From DYJK01 sp040755055 (GTDB lineage: Bacteria; Bacteroidota; Ignavibacteria; Ignavibacteriales; Melioribacteraceae), in NCBI GenBank assembly GCA_040755055.1, contig JBFMBS010000001.1, positions 144,429 to 208,428 of the forward strand: a stretch of 64,000 bases of DNA. Reading direction: 5' to 3'. Below the pieces are notes generated by a model. The model was given only the letters and a program-made list of their open reading frames with translations, was not told the DNA's origin and ran no database searches. The translations under genes and the position numbers were made by a program. Shown one piece after another: positions 9,152-17,707 of the stretch; positions within the stretch are counted from its first letter, which is position 1, and each line of letters begins with the position of its first letter.

Positions 9152-10230
9152 TTACTTAATTTTTCTTTACCGAATTTTGATAAGTACGACGCAATAAAAA
9201 CCATCGGCGCAGTGTAATTAATGGCTGTCTCGTTTACGTAATAATTTTTTTCATAATCCTCGTAACATTTACCGGGCATCTCCGAAATTATCTCTCCGTT
9301 CAATCTCGAATTGCTGTTTGGTCCGGCAACTAACATTCCCGGCACCGGGTTACCCGGATATTTGAGCATCGAGAATTGATGATACGGACATTTAACCGGG
9401 CACGTTCCGACCCCGGTAACAAATGAAATCCCGAATGTATTTCTTCCGAGCAAGTAATGAAATTGATTGAGTGCCGCATCCAAATATTTTTCTTTGTTAG
9501 TTATGCGGTGAAGATTCAAAAGATCGAAAGCATACCCGGCAATCACACTGTTCGAGCCCCAGTAATATTCATCATTGTTCAATAAACATTTATAACCGCC
9601 GCGGTCTGTTCTTTTGACAAGTTCGTCACAATAAAAATTTGCATTTGCAAGAACCGCATTTCTCGTTTCAATATTTCTTAAGGGATTGAGTTTCAGAAAA
9701 GAATAGTAAGCAAAGTTTGCAGTGTTCTTCCAGCTTACCGTGTAATTCGGGCCGCCGACTTTCCGGTAATTAGCGAGGAAATAATTCAGATATTCCTCGG
9801 AACTTGTCAACCGGTACAATTCAACGGATGCCCACAATCTTTCGTCGGAATCATTTTCGTCGCCGTATTCGCCGCCTTCAACATCATACGGATTTTTGAA
9901 TTGAATATTTCCGGGATGACGTTCCAGAAATTTCCAGGCATTTACCGCGCACCTCAAAAGCTGTAATGATAATTCTTTATCATAATTGTTTATCAATCTT
10001 GCACCGAGAGCAGTTACTGTCGATGTTGCCGCCGTTGAGGCAGTACTGATTCCGAAAATATATTGTTGATCGGTTTCTTCATCCGGCAGATGTTCGTCTG
10101 TCCATTTTTTAATCGATACTTTATGATAAACGGCGCCGTCGTCTCTTTGCATTTTCAAAAGCCACTTCAAAGCGCGACTTGCTTCATCAAGAAGATCGGG
10201 AATCGTGTTTCGTGATTCGGGAATGTTCAA
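9148..10230 (-). CDS. GH9 glycoside hydrolase, C-terminal fragment (frameshifted gene)
   Basis: This 360-codon frame holds most of the (alpha/alpha)6 barrel of a family 9 endoglucanase-type enzyme. Visible signatures are the catalytic-site loop CPYHQFSMLKYPGNPVPG around residue 280 and the catalytic glutamate in NETAINYTAP near 335. Its nominal start is a TTG at 10230 that is really an internal leucine: reading back gives YDGQLNIPES, the normal continuation of the upstream fragment. The two parts are split at a run of seven T on the minus strand (10248-10242). With one extra T the protein would be a single GH9 of about 585 residues. Likely role: trimming or releasing beta-linked glucan during exopolysaccharide export. 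Confidence 0.82.
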   Translation of the reverse strand: MNIPESRNTIPDLLDEASRALKWLLKMQRDDGAVYHKVSIKKWTDEHLPDEETDQQYIFGISTASTAATSTVTALGARLINNYDKELSLQLLRCAVNAWKFLERHPGNIQFKNPYDVEGGEYGDENDSDERLWASVELYRLTSSEEYLNYFLANYRKVGGPNYTVSWKNTANFAYYSFLKLNPLRNIETRNAVLANANFYCDELVKRTDRGGYKCLLNNDEYYWGSNSVIAGYAFDLLNLHRITNKEKYLDAALNQFHYLLGRNTFGISFVTGVGTCPVKCPYHQFSMLKYPGNPVPGMLVAGPNSNSRLNGEIISEMPGKCYEDYEKNYYVNETAINYTAPMVFIASYLSKFGKEKLSN

Positions 10231-10892
10231 TTGGCCGTCATAAAAAAATCCGGATTGCTTTCAAATGCGTACAATAAAAATGCTGCACTAACAGCGGTGC
10301 TCGGAACAAATTTGTTATAATCGCCGGCATCATGCCAACCACCGGATATGTTCATTTGTTCTGTTGGATCATCATAAAACAGAGCGTGTTTGATGTGACA
10401 GATCGGGTGTTTCCATTCTGTGCTGTTACTAATTTCTTCTCCGCAGCGCTGGTAATAAAAGCTTTCCAAGGTTTTGATTGCACACTCGTTATAAACATTA
10501 TTGTTGACTGCAAAATTGTAAGATGTTTCCGCGAGGACCGGGATTGTAATCCGATACATTCCCGGCTTCCTTAAATCCGAAAAATCAAGAGTAAATAAAT
10601 TATCGCCGGTTGCCTTATCAAATTCCATCCTATCATTAAACTTTTTTTTAATTACTACCACGTTCGTGGCAGCATCAATAATTAAAAAAGTATCGGGCTG
10701 CACAGCTTTTATAAGTGCGGTCTTTTCGTCATCAGGCCGGTATCCCAATTGGTTGATTAGAATGCCGTTCTGTTTCAAATTCTCCCCGGTGTTGCTTAAT
10801 TTTTTTTCGGAAAGATAAGAAAGGAACAACAGCGCAAACACAAGCAGCACCACGGATAAACCATAAATACCCTTGCGATTGGATGCATTCAT
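10227..10892 (-). CDS. GH9 glycoside hydrolase, N-terminal fragment (frameshifted gene)
   Basis: A 221-residue fragment. It starts with a membrane-spanning signal or anchor (IYGLSVVLLVFALLFLSYLS), then the Ig-like CelD_N domain (ILINQLGYRPDDEKTALIKA) and the beginning of the GH9 barrel. GGWHDAGDYNKFVP carries the two aspartates that position the catalytic water. The frame stops right after NPDFFMTAN because a T homopolymer at 10242-10248 is one base short; the missing frame continues in the adjacent fragment. It overlaps the preceding proline-dehydrogenase-like gene by 4 bases, so it belongs to the exopolysaccharide operon. It may be a sequencing error rather than a real pseudogene. Confidence 0.82.
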   Translation of the reverse strand: MNASNRKGIYGLSVVLLVFALLFLSYLSEKKLSNTGENLKQNGILINQLGYRPDDEKTALIKAVQPDTFLIIDAATNVVVIKKKFNDRMEFDKATGDNLFTLDFSDLRKPGMYRITIPVLAETSYNFAVNNNVYNECAIKTLESFYYQRCGEEISNSTEWKHPICHIKHALFYDDPTEQMNISGGWHDAGDYNKFVPSTAVSAAFLLYAFESNPDFFMTAN

Positions 10893-11755
10893 AACCGCTC
10901 CATCATTTTGTTGCTGAATTTAATATTTATTCTTTGCCTTCGATTGAACAGATCGCTTACAAACCAGCCGATCATTGCCGGTCGCTCATAAGCAGTTCGT
11001 AAATTGTACTGCAAGTAAGGTTCGCCGTAAGCAACATAAAAACGGACCTTAATTTTTTTCGAATCAAATTTGGCTTGTACAGCATCGCCTATCGAAGGAA
11101 GGGAAAAAAATTGTTCTAGTTCGAAATCGGTTTTGGTATTATCAAAAATTCGAATTGCCTTTTCGGCAAGATGTTCATCGTGTGTTGCAAGCGCAATTAA
11201 AGGGACATGATCAATCAACATGTGAACAATTTTCAAAAAGTTTTCTTCGACACTGATTATCTCGTCTCCCGGATCTGTCCACTGACCTTTCACAATGCGT
11301 ACCGGTACTTTCATACCGGCTAGTTCATATGCATCGTAAAAACTTCTCTGCCATCTTGCCGGAAGCGTATAACCCAGATTATCGTAAATCGCTTTTGCTT
11401 GTTTAAAAAACCTAAAGGACCTTTCTGCATATTCGGGTATAAATGAATCGAAGTGGATCCTGATTTTGCTGCCTGGGATTTCTTTTATAATTTGCTCAAA
11501 AAGATTCAGATCAAATTTTATTGCGGATGGTTTGATCGACAAATATGATTCAAACCCGTTTTGTGAAATTGCATCTACGATTTTCATATATTCTTGTGCA
11601 ACTTCGTGTTTGTTGTCGCCATAATGGGTCCACACCGAAATAGTTGTTGCATATCCGTTTGTTGAAGACCATCTGCAAATTCCCCCGGCACTTTTCAAAT
11701 CGGGCCCGGCTATGTGCCGTTTTGCCGCTAAACTTCTTATATAATTGTTAAGCAT
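10889..11755 (-). CDS. Proline-dehydrogenase-like FAD protein
   Basis: A 288-residue TIM-barrel protein with the proline dehydrogenase pattern: strands ending in SYLSIKPSAI and KIRIHFDSF, the FAD-contact strand VRIVKGQWTDPG, then ATHDEH, then ELEQFFSLP, then VRFYVAYGEPYLQYNLRTAYERPAM. Family enzymes oxidise L-proline to pyrroline-5-carboxylate. Here the paired arginines that hold the substrate carboxylate (RR in the family) read RT, so proline may not be the substrate. It overlaps the acyltransferase fragment upstream by 8 bases and the GH9 gene downstream by 4, firmly placing it in the exopolysaccharide operon, an unexpected location for a catabolic enzyme. Confidence 0.78.
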   Translation of the reverse strand: MLNNYIRSLAAKRHIAGPDLKSAGGICRWSSTNGYATTISVWTHYGDNKHEVAQEYMKIVDAISQNGFESYLSIKPSAIKFDLNLFEQIIKEIPGSKIRIHFDSFIPEYAERSFRFFKQAKAIYDNLGYTLPARWQRSFYDAYELAGMKVPVRIVKGQWTDPGDEIISVEENFLKIVHMLIDHVPLIALATHDEHLAEKAIRIFDNTKTDFELEQFFSLPSIGDAVQAKFDSKKIKVRFYVAYGEPYLQYNLRTAYERPAMIGWFVSDLFNRRQRINIKFSNKMMERL

Positions 11756-12197
11756 GTGATACCTCGCTGATTCTGTTTACTCTTTTAGCTGAAATTGAGA
11801 ATAATTTGTTAATTAAACGCGACGGATAAGTACGGCTCAAATCAAAAAGGCATGACAGATACGAATTGTAAATCCGGTAATTACTAATCTCATGAAAATG
11901 ATTAGTCCAGATGTGCAGCCATTCTTCATTGCTGCCAAGGAATTCTACAGCATTCAATTTTTTGAAGAAGGCATAACCGATAACTTCATTCATCAAAATT
12001 ATTCCGGGTGAACACCGTGCAAACGCTTCATTAAATCCGATCTTGAGCAGCCAGAAACGGTTTGCATATTCAATTCCGATTTGTACTGCTGCTGCAATGC
12101 CGCTGATTCTCAGAAAACAAAAGCGAAGCATTTTCAACTCAACCGTATCTCTTGAGTATGAACGGAAGAAATCGCCGAGTCTTTTGTTACTCATCAT
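11748..12197 (-). CDS. CelD/BcsL-type GNAT acyltransferase, C-terminal fragment
   Basis: A 149-residue fragment covering the second half of a FemAB/CelD-like GNAT fold: VELKMLRFCFLRISGIAAAVQIG followed by ANRFWLLKIGFNEAFARCSPGIILMNEVI, the usual acyl-donor and final-strand region. It cannot stand alone. Reading the minus strand with one extra A in the run at 12217-12212 gives WKKRAGTAMMSNKRLGDFF, joining it smoothly to the fragment encoded at 12194-12844. So this and its neighbour are one gene broken by a homopolymer error or mutation. Confidence 0.75.
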   Translation of the reverse strand: MMSNKRLGDFFRSYSRDTVELKMLRFCFLRISGIAAAVQIGIEYANRFWLLKIGFNEAFARCSPGIILMNEVIGYAFFKKLNAVEFLGSNEEWLHIWTNHFHEISNYRIYNSYLSCLFDLSRTYPSRLINKLFSISAKRVNRISEVSHA

Positions 12198-12844
12198 CGC
12201 GGTCCCGGCTCTTTTTTCCAGCTCGACGCTTCTGTTTCAAAAATTTCGCCAAGATATTTATCAACATTTTCTACATCTGGTGTTGTGATTTCAATGCTCA
12301 CTTTCCCCATTTCTTCCGCTATGCGAAGCAATCTTTTTAAACTCGATCTCTGGCTTTTGGAAATCTTTTGCTGAAAACTTTCCCACGTTCCGTGTACCGG
12401 CAGATACGGAACATTTTTGCTGTTAATCATAACCGGGTTTTTATTCTGCTCGCTGAATTGTTCAATTTTAATTTTCTCAAGCGATAACTCTCTAATACCG
12501 CCGAAAAAAATCGTTTTATTCATCCGCGCAATTGCTTCCAGTAAATCGTGCAAATATGTTTCGTCTTCGTAAAGAAATCCGCACGGCTCGCCATGCAACG
12601 ATGCACCGAGCATTCCAAGTCTTTCCGCAGAATTATCTTTGGCGAGTACGAGGGGGGCAATTGCCTTCACAATGCCTTCTTCAACTAATATTACTACGAA
12701 CATATTTTCACCGGGTCCTAATGTACGTGCACAATTAACCAACCACTCAAAGCGCAAAAGCGGCATCTCCAGATTATCCGCGAGGCGGTTGCAATCATTT
12801 TCAATTGCACTTAGCTCTTTTATATTTTCAATAATCTTAATCAT
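12194..12844 (-). CDS. CelD/BcsL-type GNAT acyltransferase, N-terminal fragment
   Basis: A 216-residue fragment with the first GNAT half of the CelD/BcsL family (LLRFEWLVNCARTLGPGENMFVVILVEEGIVKAIAPLVLAK), a linker, and SQRSSLKRLLRIAEEMGKVSIEI, the conserved SKxRxxLxRxxxxLE-like segment of FemAB-like acyltransferases. The frame ends EASSWKKEPGPR because a run of six A (12217-12212 on the minus strand) is one base short of the frame that continues in the neighbouring fragment. The intact protein would have about 365 residues. Members of this family add acyl groups or amino acids to polysaccharide or cell-wall precursors. Confidence 0.78.
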   Translation of the reverse strand: MIKIIENIKELSAIENDCNRLADNLEMPLLRFEWLVNCARTLGPGENMFVVILVEEGIVKAIAPLVLAKDNSAERLGMLGASLHGEPCGFLYEDETYLHDLLEAIARMNKTIFFGGIRELSLEKIKIEQFSEQNKNPVMINSKNVPYLPVHGTWESFQQKISKSQRSSLKRLLRIAEEMGKVSIEITTPDVENVDKYLGEIFETEASSWKKEPGPR

Positions 12845-12862
12845 GGTTGTTTCTATTATTAT

Positions 12863-14308
12863 TCAACTTCGCTCAACGCTTGGTGAATAACGGTTTCTAT
12901 TTTTTCTGCCGGCATGCAGAACAAAATTGTTTTTACTTTTAAACCCGGGAGTTTTTCTTAATATATAATTGCTTGCCTTCTGCTTTTGAGTGTAAGATCT
13001 CAGTCGGTGTAAGCAGAAACCGACATAGGAATTTAGAAACGTTATCTTTCCGTGTTTTTGCATGTGGAGTTTTATCATTGCTTTCTCCTTATTAAAATGA
13101 AACATCAAATGCGTATAAACTTTTATCATGTAGTAACATTTCATCTTTAACCCGTTATGCCAATCATAATGCTTTACAATTACTCTATAATTATTTCCCA
13201 CTCTAGATTGTTTGAATTTTCTTCTATCTCTAAAAAGACCAACTGTATCGGGATTGTTTGCGTCTCCACTTTCGTCCATTGCAAATATCCGGTTGACCCC
13301 ATATTTCAAAAGTAAGGTCGATTCTCTTTCATCAAATCCGCTCATGTATTCGTAAATGTAATTATTGAATTCAAATGCAAGCCGGGCGGCAATAATCTTA
13401 TTGTGATGCTTTACAACTTTGAACCGGAGCCGGTCTTTGTCGGGAAATTCTTCGCTGATTTTCAGGATAAATTTTTCAAAACGTTTATCGGCGGTTAATG
13501 CCGGGTCGTCCCAACCCTTCTGATGCAGATGTTTTAATGTCTGGAAAGCGTTTGCAAAATCTTTATTACCCACATTTTCTATTTCGAAACAGTATTCTCT
13601 CTCAGCTTCATCTTTCATCAGCGAGTGCTTGCTGTTTTTTGACCAGGTAAATTCTAAATAGGGTTTTATCGAATCGGGAAGGTTCAATTTCCGGCATCGT
13701 TTAGTTTTGACATAACCAGCGTTAAAATTTTTTGTTTGCAAAAGCGGAATTAACCGTGTAAAAATGAAACTTTCTTCCGGCACATTTTGAAAATCGATTT
13801 CATCAAAGAAATATTTGAACTCATCCAGGTACGCAGCAACTGCCTCTGCGGTTTTTCTCTCACAGCCATCAGCCACAATTATATCGAGATGATTGCTCAA
13901 ACCTTCAACTTCAATAGTAAGCGAGTGAGAGACTGCCGAGTTTAAACCGCAGCCGATTAATTTCAATTGCCGGTAAATGTTAAAACCGAAAAGCGAGTAA
14001 CACTTTATAAAAAGCGGTGCAATGCCGATTAGCTTTCCGCAATGCGAGATCAATAAAATGTGAAGCGTGTTATGATTATCTGCGGCGAAACTGTTCCACC
14101 AACTATAAATCCACTCGTATGTTTGATAAATAGTAGATTGCGATGAACGCAAAACTATATCGTTCCACAACTCGTTAAGTTCCGGGGCACTATCAAAATC
14201 TTTAACCAAGCGAATAGCCACATCCGGGTCGTAGATATAATGAGCTGTCAAAATTTCGGAATGCCATTTGTCAATTTCAGTTCGATATGCATTGCCAATA
14301 TCTTCCAT
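12863..14308 (-). CDS. CelD/BcsL-type GNAT acyltransferase
   Basis: A 481-residue intact relative of the neighbouring acyltransferase. The N-terminal GNAT half contains IYQTYEWIYSWWNSFAADNHNTLHILLISHCGKLIGIAPLFI. The second half contains SKNSKHSLMKDEAEREYCFEIENV, HLHQKGWDDP, and the donor-binding strands KVVKHHNKIIAARLAFEFNNYIYEYMSGFDE. These match FemAB/BcsL-like enzymes that decorate exported polysaccharides. It lies 18 bases before the split acyltransferase and 15 bases after the DegT fusion gene. Three GNAT units in a row suggest several positions of the same polymer are modified, but acyl donor and site are not readable. Confidence 0.82.
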   Translation of the reverse strand: MEDIGNAYRTEIDKWHSEILTAHYIYDPDVAIRLVKDFDSAPELNELWNDIVLRSSQSTIYQTYEWIYSWWNSFAADNHNTLHILLISHCGKLIGIAPLFIKCYSLFGFNIYRQLKLIGCGLNSAVSHSLTIEVEGLSNHLDIIVADGCERKTAEAVAAYLDEFKYFFDEIDFQNVPEESFIFTRLIPLLQTKNFNAGYVKTKRCRKLNLPDSIKPYLEFTWSKNSKHSLMKDEAEREYCFEIENVGNKDFANAFQTLKHLHQKGWDDPALTADKRFEKFILKISEEFPDKDRLRFKVVKHHNKIIAARLAFEFNNYIYEYMSGFDERESTLLLKYGVNRIFAMDESGDANNPDTVGLFRDRRKFKQSRVGNNYRVIVKHYDWHNGLKMKCYYMIKVYTHLMFHFNKEKAMIKLHMQKHGKITFLNSYVGFCLHRLRSYTQKQKASNYILRKTPGFKSKNNFVLHAGRKNRNRYSPSVERS

Positions 14309-14323
14309 AGTGCCAACCTTTTT

Positions 14324-16837
14324 CTAAAAACTTTTATCTTTGTATAGTTTGTTTTTAATTCTTTTCATTAATGCCGGAAAGTAATGCCTCGTAAATCCGG
14401 TAATCCCGAAATTTTTAATCTGTACTGAGATTAAGTGTGATTCATTAATAGCGCGGCGTTTAGTCTGTTCGGCTAATCTGATAAGTTTAAAAAGCATGTA
14501 CCGGGATTTGTGACTTAATGAAGAATCACTGATTACAATTTTATAAATCCACTGCCACTCGGTTGCAAACTCAAATTTGTACGATTCATTTCCTCTCAGC
14601 AGATCAACGACATCCAGCTTTTGTTCAATCGCATCTTCGATTAGTAAAGCAAGCAATGCTTTCCCCGGTTTATATTTTGCAAATTGAGACTGATCATTAA
14701 ACGCTTTTAAATAATCATAGTAAGTATTTTTATACTTGAATGTACACTGTGCAGCAATGCATTCATTGTTTGAATAGAGTGTAGTAAAATGAAGGTATTG
14801 CCTTTCCAGAAAAGCATAAGAAACTTCTTCGAGGAAGTGTTCATAAGCTTCGTCAGCAAACATTCCCAATAGTCCCAGCCGGTTCCAGCGGTTTTGATGC
14901 AGATGAATAAAATCCCTAAAAGATGCGGAAAGCTCGCGGCTGTATTTAATTTTATTTATCTTGAAAAAAGAATGCCCGGTAATATCTCGTCGTACTTTTT
15001 TTAATTTAGACCGCACAGTGGGTTTTAACTGTTTGAAATATTTATCTATTGTTTCGGGAACAATAATGCGCGGGCAGATTTCACTTCTTAGTATTTCAGG
15101 CTGCAGATTGGAATCTTTCAAATGCGGAAGCAGATATTTAAATATCGCCGAATCTGTCCTTACTTCATCGAGTTGAACAGTTTCATAGAGCGAAAATTTT
15201 TTCTTGAGACAACCGGCAAGTTTATTCGCCACCGTTTCTTCGTAACCGTTTACAATAATTAAATCGAGATAATCACTTACACCGTATTCAAATACTTGCT
15301 GTTTCCAGCTGCTTCTTTCAACGCCGCTTCCAATTAATCTGAGCCGGCTAATCACGCGATGACCAAAGAGATATTTTTCATCGATAAAGAACGGTGCAAT
15401 GCCTATAAGTTTTTCTTCATAGAAATCATTTTGCAAATAAAACAACAACAGATGAAGCCGTTTATTCACCCCGTAATATTTCCACCAAAGTCTCTGCCAT
15501 TCAAAAGTCTGGAAGATGTGAGTATTCGATTCTTCACATAAGGTTTTCCATTCATCGCCCAAGTCATCAAATTCTTCGTCCGTTGTGATGGTTCTAATTT
15601 TTATATCATCAACTTTGAATACTGCATCATCTTTTTCTTCCCCATTTCCTTTGAAAACATAATTGTGCATTGCATCCGTGTAATCCGAATCGGCAAATAC
15701 CGGAACCGGCACATTTCGAAATGCGGAATATTCCTTCAAAATTCTTTTTTCTAATTTTCCGCACACTTCAAGGATTTTGTTTAACTGTTCTTTTATTACG
15801 AAAGGATGGACCGGAAACTCAATCAAGTTTTCCGAAAGCTCCAAGGTTTTTTTCAAACGTTTATCGAAAGGTGATTCAGGCCAGCCGGCACCACAGCTAA
15901 TACCTAACATGTTAAGCTCGGTCTGTAAAACATCACGCCAGCCTTTTTCCACAATCACCGGCAAACTGTAAGGTGTCCAATCGATTTGTGAATCGTCGTA
16001 AAGCGGCGTCAAAAAAGAAAATTTCTTTATCCCGTTGAATAAGTAAGAATAATTTTGCTGCCTCTGTTTAATATGAAACGGAATGTCAACGGACTTTGAG
16101 TAATATTCGCTGAGACGTGACATTTTTTTGATCAGGGTTTTTTGAATTCTTCCGTAATCCATAAAACCTCTCTGGGGAATCTTGGAAATATTGAAAATGT
16201 CACTTCCGTTTGTAAGTGTTAAATAAAAATATTTACCTCGCGTTTGCACAAGTTTTGATAACGTAAAATAGCTGCTCACCCTTTCGGTGTAGGAAGGTTC
16301 GAAATCTTCAAATTGTTTGTTGAGTACAAGGTAACCTCCTTCGGGCAGATTAAGCATTTTGCGCGGACTGAAAATTGTGAAATCGCCGGTTGTTCCTAAT
16401 TTTTCATTAACCGATTCATGAGGAATAACATGTGCACAGTCCTCGATCAAAATTATATTTTTTGCGTCTGCAAGTTCTCTCAGCTCTTTAATTTTTGCCG
16501 GGTAGCCAAAGTAGTGTACTGCAAAAATTGCTTTCGTGCCGGGACAGATCAATTCATTAATTTCGTTTATATTGAATTGACAGCTTTCATCTATCTGATA
16601 AAACCGCGGCGTGTAACCGTAAGTAAGTATAATTCTAAAAAGTTTTGCCGGGATAAAGGAAGGCATTATAATATTCGGATAACTATTCTCGCCGTTTGAC
16701 CGGGCATTGTTATTTTTATCCTTCATGTAAAGAAGAATATCCGCAAACGCGTGCGTTGCATTTCCGTAACTGAAAGTCTTCAGACCAAAGGAATTAACCG
16801 ACCGTTCAAAGCCGTTATTTAAAAATCTGTATTGCAT
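14324..16837 (-). CDS. DegT-type PLP aminotransferase fused to GNAT acyltransferase
   Basis: An 837-residue two-domain protein. Residues about 20-370 are a DegT/DnrJ/EryC1 sugar aminotransferase-like fold: NIIMPSFIPAKLFRIILTYG, the PLP-ring aspartate in LIEDCAHVIPHE, and FSPRKMLNLPEGGYLVL, where the lysine takes the position of the Schiff-base lysine. Residues about 400-837 are a CelD/BcsL GNAT unit (HIFQTFEWQRLWWKYYG, then HLHQNRWNRLGLLG, then CIAAQCTFKYKNTYYDYLKAF). The natural reading is that one polypeptide makes an amino sugar and then N-acylates it, or that one half is regulatory. The gene abuts the deacetylase gene by one base. Confidence 0.85.
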   Translation of the reverse strand: MQYRFLNNGFERSVNSFGLKTFSYGNATHAFADILLYMKDKNNNARSNGENSYPNIIMPSFIPAKLFRIILTYGYTPRFYQIDESCQFNINEINELICPGTKAIFAVHYFGYPAKIKELRELADAKNIILIEDCAHVIPHESVNEKLGTTGDFTIFSPRKMLNLPEGGYLVLNKQFEDFEPSYTERVSSYFTLSKLVQTRGKYFYLTLTNGSDIFNISKIPQRGFMDYGRIQKTLIKKMSRLSEYYSKSVDIPFHIKQRQQNYSYLFNGIKKFSFLTPLYDDSQIDWTPYSLPVIVEKGWRDVLQTELNMLGISCGAGWPESPFDKRLKKTLELSENLIEFPVHPFVIKEQLNKILEVCGKLEKRILKEYSAFRNVPVPVFADSDYTDAMHNYVFKGNGEEKDDAVFKVDDIKIRTITTDEEFDDLGDEWKTLCEESNTHIFQTFEWQRLWWKYYGVNKRLHLLLFYLQNDFYEEKLIGIAPFFIDEKYLFGHRVISRLRLIGSGVERSSWKQQVFEYGVSDYLDLIIVNGYEETVANKLAGCLKKKFSLYETVQLDEVRTDSAIFKYLLPHLKDSNLQPEILRSEICPRIIVPETIDKYFKQLKPTVRSKLKKVRRDITGHSFFKINKIKYSRELSASFRDFIHLHQNRWNRLGLLGMFADEAYEHFLEEVSYAFLERQYLHFTTLYSNNECIAAQCTFKYKNTYYDYLKAFNDQSQFAKYKPGKALLALLIEDAIEQKLDVVDLLRGNESYKFEFATEWQWIYKIVISDSSLSHKSRYMLFKLIRLAEQTKRRAINESHLISVQIKNFGITGFTRHYFPALMKRIKNKLYKDKSF

Positions 16838-17707
16838 TTACGCCGGTTCCGTTTGTTTTTCTTTTGTTGCTTTTTCCGATAAAAACTCAAGTCCATCTGC
16901 CGGATAACTATCATTGTTTCTATGCAAAACTTTGGAGCCGACATATTCGTAATACTCAAACGGCGTGAGGAGTTTGATGGCAAACTTAAATGTGTCGGTA
17001 CCGTAAGGAATTGTTATGCGGCGTACATCAAAAATATCATGCCCGAATCTCGGCGGACCGGTGTAAACTCCGCACCCTATTTCGTAACCGGCATCTTTAA
17101 CCATCTGCTTCAATTGTTCATTGACTGCGCCGTACGGATAACAAAAACTGTGAACATCCGAACCGAGAAGCGATTCCAATTCTTCTTTCGATTTTGCAAT
17201 TTCATACCACGCCGATCGTTGAGTCTCATTAGGAAGATACAAATAGCTCATCGAGTGCGAGCCGATTTCAAACCCGGCAGATTGCATCTCTTTGATTTGT
17301 TCCGGGTTCAACAGATTCGGATTTCTGTTTCCAATTCTGTTGTTCCATAAATCCATTTTAATTTTCTGATCGCCGATTACAAACACAACCGCATTCCATC
17401 CCATGTCTTTCAACATGTTGAATGCAATTGTGTAAACTTCTTCGTAACCGTCATCAAAAGTAAGTATGACGGGTTTGCGAGGGAGCTGCAACTGACCTTT
17501 AGTGAAAAGAATGTAATCCCTGAAAGTGATCGGCGTGAAGCCCCATTTATCAAGAAGTATCGGATGTTTCCTGAATTGTTCTTTACTTACATTTGTCCAA
17601 TGAAAGCCAAATTGCTCATCATCCTCAACAATCATGTGGTACATTAGTACTTTGATATTATGATACTGTTTTAAAACGTTTTTCCCGTTGTCGCCGCTTG
17701 CACTCAT
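16838..17707 (-). CDS. Polysaccharide deacetylase (NodB-like, CE4)
   Basis: A 289-residue cytoplasmic-looking or peripheral protein without a clear signal peptide. NodB motifs are visible: motif 1 VILTFDDGYEEVY (catalytic base and metal aspartate), motif 2 IGSHSMSYLYL (the metal histidine is seen, but the second one in the usual HxxxH is replaced by leucine or tyrosine), motif 3 FCYPYGAVNEQL and the end motif IGCGVYTGPPRFG. Family enzymes remove N-acetyl groups from glycans; similar genes sit in exosortase-type polysaccharide loci. It overlaps the glycosyltransferase gene upstream by 4 bases. Confidence 0.85.
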   Translation of the reverse strand: MSASGDNGKNVLKQYHNIKVLMYHMIVEDDEQFGFHWTNVSKEQFRKHPILLDKWGFTPITFRDYILFTKGQLQLPRKPVILTFDDGYEEVYTIAFNMLKDMGWNAVVFVIGDQKIKMDLWNNRIGNRNPNLLNPEQIKEMQSAGFEIGSHSMSYLYLPNETQRSAWYEIAKSKEELESLLGSDVHSFCYPYGAVNEQLKQMVKDAGYEIGCGVYTGPPRFGHDIFDVRRITIPYGTDTFKFAIKLLTPFEYYEYVGSKVLHRNNDSYPADGLEFLSEKATKEKQTEPA

